DNA from: Dacryopinax spathularia
Taxonomy: Eukaryota; Basidiomycota; Dacrymycetes; Dacrymycetales; Dacrymycetaceae
Length of the DNA: 64,000 nucleotides
NCBI GenBank assembly: GCA_037974965.1
Contig: JBBPFI010000006.1
Span: 868,001-932,000, forward strand
Reading direction: 5' to 3'
The position numbers were made by a program, and so were the translations under genes. The stretch's first letter is position 1. The number at the start of each line of letters is the position of its first letter. Shown one piece after another: positions 51,006 through 61,710 of this stretch. Under the pieces are notes generated by a model. The model searched no databases. It saw nothing but the letters and a program-made list of their open reading frames with translations, and was not told the origin of the DNA.

Positions 51006-51965
51006 TCATCGTGCGCTCCTAATATGCGAGACAGCGTAGCGACCACAGCCTTCCTTTGGCAACCACTCCAGAGGAAGCGGAGCCTCCTTGGATCTGGCAG
51101 AGATTGGCATACGCGAGCGATCGTGTCCATGTCCAAAGCCGTCAACAAGGGAGCTGTAAGGCTCCATGGGTGAAGCCGTTGTACTGCTTGTTCCACTACC
51201 AGTGCCGTGCGTCAATGTCGGCGAAGTAGGGTCGTTTCGGCCCTTGACCACGCTTAGTGGAGAAGCCATCAAGACTTGCGCGGGAGCGAAAGACTCCCTG
51301 ATCGACGTCTCCGATGCTCCAGTTCGCCGAGTTCGTCTGGCAGAGCGAAAGCGGGATTGCTTTGTATGCTCGCGATACGTGTACTCCGGCCCAGGCATAT
51401 TCTCGTCTACGCGTACACGCATCTCGTCCAGAAGACCTCGAACATACGATGCGGTGCCCTTCTTCGCAAGTGGCTTGGGGAGATGCATGCGATAGCTGAA
51501 TTTGATGTCAGAATCCCACGGGGTAATCGATGCGTACCGAGCACCCACTGCTGTGTGAGATTATCTTGACGAGCTGTTCTCTTCTGGCACCCCGGCCATG
51601 GACATACCATTGGCCTCTCTCCAGTATGTATCTTATTGTGCCTTACGGTATTATGCTCAGTTACAGATGCGAATGAGAATGCGGGCTCATTCTCACCTTG
51701 TCAGATGGCCAGAGGTCGTAAAAGACTAGTAGGAAAGCGTCAGAGGACATGTTGTAGACCCTCTTTAGCTGGCACACACTTTATCGCATAGCTCGCATGG
51801 AAACTTGCGTTTTGCCCAAGAAACGTGCATGTTCGCAACCGAGTGCGATGGCCCGTTGGGAAGCGCATCCGAGCCCGCCTGATGGGCTTCGGGCTGCGCA
51901 GCGCTATCGTCATTCAGGATAGATACTACGCCTTGCCGAGACGAGTGGATGGTGAAAGGAGACAT
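51006..51965 (-). CDS. Two-finger C2H2 zinc-finger protein (cluster member F)
   Basis: ATG 51963-51965: MSPFTIHSSRQGVVSILNDD, a variable stretch, then FPCELCDK|SFTTSGHLTR|H(N)KIH, linker [30 protein letters not shown]. Introns at the three shared positions. The last exon reads LPKPLAKKGTASYVRGLLDE, then a basic region, SPTLTHGTGSGTSSTTAS, and ends GCGRYAVSHIRSAR with the stop at 51006-51008. It keeps all the family signatures: N-terminal S..GVVSILNDD, SYVRG after finger 2, SPTLT in the middle and RYAVSHIR at the end. About 250 residues. The spacing to E (574 bp) and shared orientation suggest local duplication. Probable DNA-binding regulator. Confidence 0.8.
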
Positions 51966-52897
51966 CCTCCAGGATGTCAAGTAGTTGAACGAATGAGTTG
52001 GGGGTGCAAGGCGGTTTGTGACGGAAGAAAAGGCGAAAGCTGCTGAGGCAGGCACAGTGAGATTTGTATAATGGATGGACGGCCTGGTGGATACCCCGCG
52101 TGCATAATCTCCACCCTGGTCGACAACAAATAGAACTGGCCCTGATATCGAGACCCGGAACCAACCTTCCTGCTTGACGACCCAACTGCTATAATTGCCG
52201 CGGGACCCGCCACGTAGATCTCGCTTCAGGTGATGGACACGGCGTGAGACAGGGCTCATACTACTTGACCTTGAGGTGCCAGGGGTCTTCGGCAGGAAAG
52301 GCGCTCGCGGTACGTTCACTGATAACTTTGGGGCGCCACCTGTCCAAACCTATTGTTGTCCAGTTTTCATTGGTCAGCTCACCACCCAATGCAGGGCGGA
52401 ACTGGGACTTCTTTGCGTCACGACGTCATCGCCGTGCCCTATCAATACTTTGCGGCGTAACGGACGTTATGTTTAGCCCAAATTTGGACGTCGAGTGGGC
52501 CCAGAGCCGATGGACATCTCCCTGGCATATTTCGTATGCAACCATGCGGTTTCACAAAGAAGGAATGGAGCGCGTCCAAACTAAATGGGCCATCATGTGT
52601 TCTACATATCGCTGAATGGCCCAAACCCTACCCTACCGGATTCCTGCAGGTTCTCCAAGAAGATTGCAATTGCCGCGTGGCGGCAGTCATTCCCGCGCCA
52701 CGACAGGATCTTAGTGATTTGAAAGGAAAGTGGAGATCCTGAGATTCTCGGGGATCGGTTGGTGCCTGTGGACGCACATGGCTACCGCGAGCCGGTGACA
52801 TGCCCGACCTGGCGGGTAGCGCGTGCGCCTTCTTGTGAGGTTTCCGACAACTGACTTGTCCGGCCCTGTCGTGCACGAGTGGGTCCAACGAATGGGT
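51966..52897. other. Intergenic, about 930 bp
   Basis: The frame of exon 1 of member F stays open upstream to 52319, but that extension has no family resemblance. No other gene seen. Contains the promoter of F. Confidence 0.4.
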
Positions 52898-53293
52898 CTA
52901 ACAAAGGTTAATCAGCAGCAAGTAGGTTGACATCGCACTGACGGCGCATCGACTAACTGTCGCACGATACCGGAACGTTGTGTATGGAACCTCTGCTTCG
53001 ATGCACGTGTACCGCGGTCTTCCGTTCTCCTGATTGTACTCGATGGCGCCTGAGGAGATAGCATCATCTTCGTCCGCTGTCGTTGGAAGAGAAACAGTCG
53101 GCGTATCCATGTGCAAGGGCTGCGGGGGAACGCCGTACATAGCAAAGCGCGCCGAGCTGAATGGGCAGGGAAAACGTCGACTCCAGGCGGGCGAATACCG
53201 CATGCCTTCCGAATCGCAAGTTATTATTGGATCGTGATCAAGCGATGCTGTCGTTGGCTGGGCTGCATCGCCGTCTTGCATAGTGCTATGCAT
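52898..53293 (-). CDS. Hypothetical ORF, 131 residues
   Basis: Open from ATG 53291-53293 (MHSTMQDGDAAQPTTASLDH) to the stop at 52898. No signal peptide, domain or repeat. The middle is acidic (TADEDDAISSGAIEYNQENG) and the end is Cys/Ser-rich with a short hydrophobic stop segment. It lies between two better-supported genes on the same strand. It could be a small accessory gene, an exon of one, or chance. Confidence 0.3.
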   Translation of the reverse strand: MHSTMQDGDAAQPTTASLDHDPIITCDSEGMRYSPAWSRRFPCPFSSARFAMYGVPPQPLHMDTPTVSLPTTADEDDAISSGAIEYNQENGRPRYTCIEAEVPYTTFRYRATVSRCAVSAMSTYLLLINLC

Positions 53294-53372
53294 AGATCAT
53301 CGTGGTGCTCTGACCCGTCGGATCTGAAAAGAAAGTCATCGATACACATGGTGTGTCCACGGGTGTCGCTGC

Positions 53373-54417
53373 TTATGCTTGATGTGTCTCGCCCTCGCCG
53401 GAGAGCACCTCTTCGTTCCCAGGTGTGTGCCGTTGAAGAACTGTATCCTCGTCCTCCTGTCGGTCTGATTCTAAGTCGTCTGCTTCCTCCTCGGGACCCA
53501 GCAAGATCTCCTCCTCCTGTCGGTCCGACTCGAGCTCGTGGGCCTCCTCCTTTGATCCCAGCGAGATCTCCTCATCATCATCACGTTGTGTCTCCTCAAG
53601 AACAACATCCCCGGGCAGCTCGCCGAGACCAGGTTCGTTATGGTGCTCAGCCATCAACTCCTCCATGGCAGACGGCCCATCGAACCCTTTTGCCCATCTT
53701 CCTCTCTCCCGCTCAGGCCTGACACTCCCAACCCACTTCTCCCGATCCTCCATTATCTGGTTGCGAAGATCTTCCGCAACTTGGCGCCAAACATCCCACG
53801 CATGAGTCCATCCGCGATTCGGGATGTTATCAGGCAGCCCAAGCCGATCGAGTAACGAGTCGGAGATGGAAGGGGTTGCTGTGATGCTATCGGGTGGTAC
53901 GTAGCCCGCACCTGAAAGGGCGCGAAAGAGGATTATGACACAGCTGGAGACGTTCATCAGTGCTCAGTTCTCGTGATGGTGTGACAGACGCTCACCTGCA
54001 GAATGCGATGACGAGGGGCCAGTTGGCCGTCTTGGCCGCTCTTGTAAGTCTGCGCAGCAGGTGTTTGCCAGCGGCAGTGACCCAGCTACTCGGCGTAGCG
54101 GCGTCTTCGAGCTCAAGCGCAACCGTAGTATCTGCCATCCGCCAACCGCCTTTGTGATACGTAGGACTGCGGTAATTGTCGCGATACGCCGAGGGAGGGG
54201 AGGAGTACGCGTCGGAGTATGCCGTCGCAGCTTGCAATCTCTGCCTAGTCGGGGCCGTATAGAGAGGTGATTGCAGCGGAGAGAGCGACGAGGTCAGCGC
54301 TCTGGTGCCATCAGAGGTACTCAGAGGCGTTTTTTCGGTACCAGGAACCACCTTCCTCGGAGGCGCCTGCCTACCAGCGCGCACAGCGCGGGGATGCGCA
54401 GCCTGTTGCAAGCTCAT
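53373..54417 (-). CDS. Hypothetical single-span membrane protein with acidic duplicated tail
   Basis: ATG 54415-54417 (MSLQQAAHPRAVRAGRQAPP), intron at about 53941-53992 (GTGAGC...CCAG), stop at 53373-53375; about 330 residues. The N-terminal ~100 residues are Ser/Tyr/Pro-rich and disordered. Next is WVTAAGKHLLRRLTRAAKTA, then a membrane helix formed across the intron (WPLVIAFC|SCVIILFRALSGAG). A soluble part follows with WDVWRQVAEDLRNQIMEDRE. The C-terminus is strongly acidic and contains a tandem repeat: EEISLGSKEEAHELESDRQE then EEILLGPEEEADDLESDRQE. The splice joins two good frames and completes the helix, which supports the model. No family recognised. Confidence 0.6.
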
Positions 54418-54604
54418 TACGTGTCGGGTTCTTCTGCTTCGATAAGGCAAAGAGAAACACCGAGTGATCAGGGTTCGTCCGAGGAAAGAGTGAATGGGAA
54501 AAGGCTTCCGATGCGATCGGTCGATAAGGTGATCGTGTGCCGAGTGCCTTGCCGGCTTGGCCTCGTCGAGGACTTGTGCAGGTTACAACTTGGAAGGTGA
54601 TGGA

Positions 54605-54619
54605 GGGGGGGGGGGGGGG
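54605..54619 (+). repeat. Poly-G tract (15 G)
   Basis: An uninterrupted run of 15 G between the hypothetical membrane gene and the MRI1 gene, following GGTGATGGA. The exact length may be unreliable because homopolymers are error-prone. Confidence 0.85.
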
Positions 54620-54982
54620 AGAGCGACGCCCGCTCGGCCTATGCTCCTAAGTACCCCTTATTGCGACGTCAAGCAGGTCGTCCCGCTATCGTCTCGGACA
54701 AGCCCCTTTGGCATTGTCCCGGCGATCCCGGCCTGGTCGATCAGACAGCGAAGCCCTGTCCCTCCTTGGAGCGCACGTGCAGGACGGAGGCATTCGCAAT
54801 ATATATCGGGCAGTATCGAAAACTTGAGCAAAGCGCGTAGGGGCACTGAGGACGAGGGGAAAGCAGGGGATGGCGACATTATTGGGCGTTTCATAGACGG
54901 CGATCACTCTGCTTTATATTGTACTTATACCTGCACACGGGCTTGTCTGTACCATAACCAACTAAGCTGCAATCTAGACAAC

Positions 54983-56268
54983 ATGGCCCCCTCTATGACC
55001 TCGATTAGGACGAATGGCGATGAGATCGAGATCGTCGACCAGTTGCTGCTGCCTCACATTGTCAAATGGATTCCTGTGGACACGACAGACGATGCATTCG
55101 ACGCCATCAAGTCTATGAAGGCAAGTTGAGCAAATAGTGCACATGTATATGCCGCAACCTGACCAAGCGTGCAGATTCGAGGTGCACCAGCCATTGCTTC
55201 TCTTGCTGCGCTTTCCGTAGCCCGGCACCTTGCCCTTGCCTTGCAAGCTGACAAGCGTCCTGAATGGCTCGCGTCCGCGAAGGCTCTGTCGGCACACGTT
55301 AACCCTATCCTTGACCACCTGTTCACCTCTCGGCCGACAGCCGTGAATCTCTCCCAAGCGATCAAGCGGATTCGCACCGTCTTGGCGATTGCTGAGGAGC
55401 AAGGGTGGACCGGTCCAGAGGCGGCACAGGCGGTCATTGCGGAAGGGCGCGCGGTTGCGGACGAGGATGTTGGGAGGAACCGGGAAATGTCGCGCGTTGG
55501 GGCCGAGTGGCTGCTCGCTGAGCTCGAGGCAGCAGGGACTATCGCCCCTGGCGAGGCCATCAATGTGCTTACGGTATGCAACACCGGCTCACTCGCTACC
55601 TCCGGATACGGCACCGCTCTTGGCCTGATCACCCACCTTTGGGAGACGAACCGCCTCCGCAGGGCTTACTATACCCAGTCAGCTCCGTACCACCAAGGTA
55701 CTCGGCTCACCGCACTGGAACTCCTCACGCTGGGCGTACCGAGTACAATGCTTTGCGACACCATGGTTGGCTCTCTCATGCAGCACCATAAGGTGCATGC
55801 AGTCGCTGTCGGTGCAGATCGTGTCGCTGCCAACGGAGATACAGCAAACAAAGTTGGCACGTACAATGCCGCAGTGCTTGCCAAGCGGCACGGGATTCCA
55901 TTCCTCGTCGTGGCGCCTATAAGCACGCTCGACCCTTCAACCCCAAGCGGCGAGCACATCCCTATCGAACATCGACCCCCGCTCGAGGCTGTCCTTGCTC
56001 GCGGCGTGTCGTATCCTCCGACTCACGAACCTGGTACCGAGCCCCAGCAAGTCTTGGTGCAAATTGCACCACCGCATCTACCGTTGGAGGGGGTCTACAA
56101 CCCCAGTTTCGATGTCACGCCCGCAGAGTGAGTGCAGCATATATGCGCTGGTTGTGACCGCGGACTGACCCTCCTTCCACCAGACTTATCACTGCTGTCG
56201 TCACTGAGAAAGGGGTCGCTCACAATAAAGCCGGCAGGGACTACATCGATCTGAGCAATGTCCTTTAG
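54983..56268 (+). CDS. MRI1: Methylthioribose-1-phosphate isomerase
   Basis: ATG 54983, stop TAG 56266-56268; three exons, about 390 residues, the usual size. Exon 1 ends DTTDDAFDAIKSMK, joining to IRGAPAIASLAALSVARHLA, the conserved start of the eIF2B-like/MtnA fold. Then TVCNTGSLATSGYGTALG with the catalytic Cys, HQGTRLTALELLTLGVPSTM, LCDTMVGSLMQHHKVHAVAV and GADRVAANGDTANKVGTYNA with the catalytic Asp. Exon 3 ends ITAVVTEKGVAHNKAGRDYI. It converts 5-methylthioribose-1-phosphate to 5-methylthioribulose-1-phosphate in methionine salvage. The substrate-loop residues are YYTQSAPYHQG, where bacterial enzymes have an ETRP motif; the same loop change is, as far as I recall, common in basidiomycetes. 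Confidence 0.95.
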
Positions 56269-57568
56269 TACAGTATGTATCGGCTCAGTCCTCTCAAGGA
56301 AGCTTGGGGTCATTGTAGAGAAAATTACAGTATGTACGTCACATGTGACAGGAACAATAGAACTAGCCTTGCTTCCATGGCTAGACTCAGGGCTGTCCTC
56401 CGCGTGGGATGCGGGTGGCACGCAATTACATAGTTGATACACCAGTCAACCTCTCCCGTGGCTTCACTGTTCTAGTCGCCGAGCTCTTGAAGGTCCTTCA
56501 CATCGCGAGATGTCCGCGAGATCGAGGGTAGAGAGTGGATCGCAGCATTGTTTCGAGAGCGACTTTCCCCCATCCGCTTCATGCTCTCTCCGCACGTTTC
56601 TTCTCCATCAACATTATCACGACTTCCGGTATCGCTCGTCGGTCACGCGAGGATAGGTGACAGCGATAACTGGGCCAGGGTTTGTCATTGGAGGTCCGTG
56701 GCAGTAGATTATGGGACGTACTGCTCAACAAGGTCCTCATATCTGCGCGAGGTTTTGGTACAACCTTCCCACGGGCAAGAATACGTCCTAAGAGACATTG
56801 CTTGCGCCGTTGTTGCCGGCTCAGTTTAGTCGCGCCTGTCGACAGGTAGCGTAGCGCAATATAGGGTGGTGAACGGTGGCTAAGGACTGTTCAGTGGGAC
56901 GAAGGTAGCAACACCATCATACGCGGGAGACACACTAGATATACTGGGTATAACCACCTCTACCCTTCGCTGCTGGTCTCACAATGTTCTCCCTGACAAC
57001 GCTTGGACAAGGTGGTAATAAACTTGCTCGCGGGGTATTGGCACTGGCCAGCCAGAGTGAGGGTCCTCGAGCTCCAATGTCGATCACCAGAGTGGGACTG
57101 TGGCAGTCCACGAAGGAGCAGGTACCATGCAGCCCCACAATTGCGTGGCAAGTGGGCAAAGGACGTGTGAGGAAGTTGGACCGTGCCTACGAGCGGCAGG
57201 TCCTGGAATTTCCAGGGATAACGACCCTACTATCCCTGGTAAACCCAGGTCGTGGTTTTGGTTCCGGTACTGATTGGATGACAAGCCTAGCCGCTGCAAG
57301 CCCCTTCATGGAAAGACAAGGTGGAGATCAGATTGCTTTATTCTACAAATACAGGCCATCCAGCCATTAATATCCTGGCACAAAGCGAGAAATTACAGGG
57401 TTAATCGTCGGGGAACAAACGGTTACGGAGCTAGAACATGCATAGGCGAGCTCCTCTGGACATGGCATCGTGTAAGAACCGGGAAAGTGATAACGTCGAA
57501 ACAGCGCAGCAACATGCAGACAGCGAAGTAGTCCTGCACTAGTCCGAGAACCAAGCGCAGTTACAGGA
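56269..57568. other. Intergenic, about 1.3 kb
   Basis: No supported gene. A plus-strand frame from an ATG at 56984 runs 128 codons (MFSLTTLGQGGNKLARGVLA...) without recognisable features. A short inverted block, CCTGGAATTTCCAGG, lies near 57203. Confidence 0.4.
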
Positions 57569-59601
57569 TCAAAGCAGAGGAAGCCATTGGCCGATCACGA
57601 CGCTGGGTAAGGCGAAAATGTCGCGCCGAATAGAGAAGCAGAAAGCACACGGTAACGGCGTCCCATCCGCTTTGAGCAGGATGCAGTGCGTGTAAACAGA
57701 CTGTGATGAGTTTTCGAACGCGTGGCTCGCAAACTTCTCCCAGTATTCAACCACCGATTGGTTTTCGAACAGCTATATCCAGTCAGAGCAAGCTCGCTGT
57801 GAGGAGCGTGGCTTGCTCACCTCGTAAATGAACTTCTTCCCCGTCAATAGTTCTTCCTTTGACCATTCAGTCAAGACCGTGAACTCCGCGCCAACAAGAC
57901 ATATCTCGCCAGTCCGGCGCCAAACCACCGTCGGAGTTCCACTATACGAGATGAGCTTGTCGAGCTCCTATGCATTTATCAGTCCAAATTTGATATGCTT
58001 CCCAGGTTATTGACATACAATTAGTGTTCGTTGGAACGATTTCTCCACAAAAATCTCGTCCTCTTCGCTCAAGGGCATTTGCAGGGCAATGAGGGACGGC
58101 CGGAAGATGGCGAGAGCCCGAACAACACGCAGGATATCATTTTTATCGAATCTATACGCAGTTATTAGCAAGTAGTAATGAGAGCAGGTAGAAGGTGCGC
58201 ATACCGGTCCTTCAGGTACTGCATTAAGAAATGGTAGGCTTGGGTGTAATCGTAGCCTTTGGTCACTCGTCGATAGACTTCTGCTCCGTCGGTTAGCTGC
58301 GGTAGCTGTGTTGGGGCGAATGCATTTTGAACTGGTTGGCTGGTTGCGCCTGGAGCGCCGGAAGTGCCAACATTGGCAGAAGATGGAGATCCATTTGAGG
58401 GAGGCGGTGAAGGTGGAACGCCGGATGGTAATGCACCTTGAATAATGTGAGGGAGACCGCATATAACAGATTTGGATCTAGCACTAACCGTTCAGGGGCG
58501 CCGAGATGACATTCGGCATGTAGCCGTTCGTCTGCTGACCCGTTGGAAACATCGATTGTTGAGGCTGGACGCCGAAGCCTTGTTGAAAGAGACCTTCCGC
58601 ATTGAGTTGATTCTGCTGGGGGCCGCCTGCTTGCATTCCTTGGGATTGCTGTGACTGACTCTGCACGCCGAGGTTCGGCCAGGTGATCTGATAATTTGTT
58701 TGTTCGGCATTGTAGCCACTAAGGGGTAGTTGACCTTGGCTTTGGGTTGAGAAAGGCTGTTGCCCAGGCGGAGAGACGCCAGAATTTCCAAGGATCTGAG
58801 AAAGCACATTGTACTCCAGCGATGCATGATCCGAAGCAAACGTGAGAGATGGGTCAAGCGGCACGTTGAATATCGGGTCGTTGAAGAGGTTGTTCGAAAA
58901 GGGATTTTCTTCATTGGCCCCATTTCCCGACTGTGTGGTAGTCTTGTCTTGCTTGCTCTTCTTGAGCGCCTCTGTTCGATGTCTCAGTTGAACGCTCCCG
59001 TCGAGCCGCAGGTTTTGGTACGCACCTAATTCCGCATCCTCCAGCAAGTATTTCGCCTTTTTTCGATGTCCCTCGACGCATTGATCAGCGCAGCCTTTCT
59101 TGATACATCGCTGACATGGTCGTGCTTCGCAAAGACGATATTAGCATATCTGTAAACGATACTTGGATAGGAGTACGCACAGTCATCGCAAGTCAAGTGA
59201 GCCTTCTGGCAAGCAAAGCAAGCTCGATTCGCCTTTTTCCTTTTGGGATGATCCGCTGAATCCCCCGCATGAGAGTCTGCATTTGTGTCGATCGTCGTTG
59301 ACCGAACCGGTGCGGGGTCTGCATCACGTTTTCGCTTCAAACTGCTTCCTGAAGCCTTGCGGTTTCCCTTAGCCAGGCCATCCAACGTGGTTGGCTTCGC
59401 ATCGACATCGGAGCTGTCCGCACGGAACATATGTTGTCGTGGGTCGAAAGTACTTTGGGGACTCAATGAGGGGTTCGACATGTTCATGAATTGCGATGAG
59501 CGAGCACTGCCAGGGTCATCTTGGATAGGTGACGGTGTGGAGAAGAAGGTCGATGAGGCCGCGAGTGGCTGAAGGATGGGGTTAAATGATCCAATATTCA
59601 T
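57569..59601 (-). CDS. ERT1/AcuK-type Zn2Cys6 transcription factor with PAS domain
   Basis: ATG 59599-59601 (MNIGSFNPILQPLAASSTFF), stop at 57569-57571. After a disordered N-terminus and a basic stretch (KRKKANRA) comes the binuclear zinc cluster CFACQKAHLTCDD|SRPCQRCIKKGCADQC, completed across an intron near 59096-59172, then VEGHRKKAKYLL. This CX2CX6CX5CX2CX8C block with the VEGHRKKAKYLL extension is characteristic of ERT1/RDS2/AcuK. A Gln/Asn/Pro-rich middle follows (SQSQQSQGMQAGGPQQNQ). The C-terminal PAS region contains ILRVVRALAIFRPSLIALQM, RRTGEICLVGAEFTVLTEW and HCILLKADGTPLPCAFCFSI. Family members control gluconeogenesis and growth on non-fermentable carbon. About 560 residues, six or seven introns. 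Confidence 0.9.
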
Positions 59602-60018
59602 GATGTCGGCGTGCACTGCCCGGCCAGCTGGACGTTATCGTCGCCGTCCGGGTGAAGGATAATGTTGACGAGGTAATGGGTGCCGAGGTGGATACGCCAG
59701 CTTGCGAGGTAGGTACACGTGATGAAAGAGCAGAGGGAACGAGAAGCGTCGGCCAAGAGTGGCGATGAGAAGGAATGGCTGTGCCGTGTGACCCCGGACC
59801 GTGAACAGATTTGGGCAGTCCCTACCAAAAGCGGCGGCATTTCTCAACTCGGCTTCTAATTGGCTCACTTCTGTGCACGCTGATAGGGGAGGCTCATGGC
59901 TTCGTGTGACGCATGTCTTGACAACTCGTTGAGATGCACCTCCGGCAACCACCCCGCATCGACTATTTCAAACCAACTTGGCCGGTCACGAGCGCAGCCT
60001 GTTGTATGTAGCTTTCGA
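59602..60018. promoter_or_regulatory. Divergent intergenic promoter region (ERT1-like / membrane protein)
   Basis: A 417-bp region between two genes transcribed outwards, so it should hold both promoters. Nothing in it encodes protein convincingly. No individual site is claimed. Confidence 0.5.
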
Positions 60019-61309
60019 CATGGCTCAAGCCTCCACATCCGCAGCAGGCCTGGCCTCATCTGATGCAAGGAACCCGACCGAGGCAATCGTCGTGAGTGGC
60101 AACATGCCGTTTAATCGTGACCGGCATGATATGAACGTAGGACCAGGCTTCTCAGACCGCGGCCGCTAGACGACGTCCAGTCTTGACCATACCTATACCG
60201 GAGGAGCCGGGTCCCAACTCTGGTTAGCTGGAATGTTATCTTGCAGAGTTCGTGTATTGACAGAAGTATAGGCTCCTTTCGACGCATCCTTCGTAATTTT
60301 GCTCTGGTACCTGCTTTCTCGGTTCTGGAGTTCGCCACTACCTTCGTAGCACTCCTCACAGTACCGCACGGGTCATCTCGCGGACCCGACTGGATAGCTA
60401 TTATCATTGCGCTCGCTTTCTGGTCAATCAGCCATCATATCGGTCCACCGCTTTTCCGGCTGTTCGATCTTCTTACTGAACTCGTTGCGTATCGTGCTTG
60501 GTCGGAAGCCCTGCTCGAAGCTCTATCCACGTTGATCCACGTCGCTGTCAAAGAGTTGTCACGATTCGCCGCGGTCTTCATACTGTACAAAGCTGGACAT
60601 CCAGACCTCATAGACATATTATGGTCAGAGTCTGCTATCATATCTGCAGGTGTCGAAGCTGACCCCCAGCAGGTTGGGCTTCGGTTGGGCTCTCGGAGAT
60701 GTCGCATGTGGCATATACCAAAACTATCTCCACCTATATCAATACCAAGAAGGCGCTTTACCTGGCGAAGAAGATCTGTCCGCGGCTCCTTGGTCCCGCT
60801 CTCGTGCAGGAGATATCATCACATCAGCGTCCACTGACGGTGGTGACCCTGCCTCGGCCAACGAGGTGCAAGAGCCCGACTATGAAGCCATTCTGGACGT
60901 CGAACTTGGACATTTGTCGGCACTCAAAGCTAGGCTGGAGCTCGAAAACATATACGGAATCCCATTTCCTGTAAGTGACGATTCAGCAATTCAGAGGTGG
61001 CAAGAGAAAGCCGTGACTGACCTCTTGTGATAGGATATCCCACCCATTATCATCTCGATAGAATGGCTCGACGCGCTGCTTTTGAGCCTTGGGCTTACCC
61101 TCGTCATGGCCCACCCGTTCATTCGCCATGGCACGATAGAAGCCACCCTACCCGTTGTCACGTTGACCTGGGCGATACACTCGTGCTTAGCCCTAGGCTA
61201 CGCATTGGTCATGCCGAGGATCGGTCCACATGTCGTCAATTACTTCGGACTGATGGTATCGATTGGGTCGTTGATCGCTGGGCTAGCGATGTGGGGTGTC
61301 CTGCAATGA
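60019..61309 (+). CDS. Multi-pass membrane protein, unrecognised, with a probable 1-nt frame break
   Basis: ATG 60019 (MAQASTSAAGLASSDARNPT), first intron about 60091-60246 (long for this window), then hydrophobic segments: LVPAFSVLEFATTFVALLTV; WIAIIIALAFWSISHHIG; ELSRFAAVFILYKAG; then SESAIISAGVEADPQQVG, where the frame breaks. It continues in the next frame as FGWALGDVACGIYQNYLHLY, an acidic loop (EVQEPDYEAILDVELGHLSA), an intron near 60970-61034, IIISIEWLDALLLSLGLTLV, VVTLTWAIHSCLALGYALV and YFGLMVSIGSLIAGLAMWGV to the stop at 61309. Removing one G from GGG at 60676-60678 gives a continuous ...DPQQVGFGWALGD. About seven helices; family not recognised. Either a real disruption, a sequencing error or an intron I could not place. 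Confidence 0.6.
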
Positions 61310-61710
61310 GTATGGCCTGGCACATAGACATTATTCACCCTGTCCCTTCTGCATTCGTGACGTGCCTTTGTATAGTGCGTCTGTATATACGCATGCCGTA
61401 TCAACAACAGTCGCCTGACCTCAGGGTATCACCGACGCGTCGTGTCCCTTTGCAGCCTCGCGAACCGCGTTCCTTTTACCTCCGTTTGACGTCGGAGGAC
61501 GTTCTTAGCTTTCCAAACGGTCTGCATTCGCACTTCGACCGTTTCCTATTTGATCTACTTTCTTTTTGTCTTGTATCCGTATCCACCCATTTACCGACAC
61601 CATCGTGCGACACTTGCTACGACCCAAGCCGGGCACTGTGGAATATCTGCCAAAGCGATAGTGTCCCAAGTGGACCACAGCCTCGACGCCGACGCCAAAC
61701 ACTACAGGAC

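Noticed and set aside
56984-57370. 128-codon plus-strand ORF with an ATG
   Set aside because: No motif, no splice context and antisense frames are equally open; not listed as a gene.
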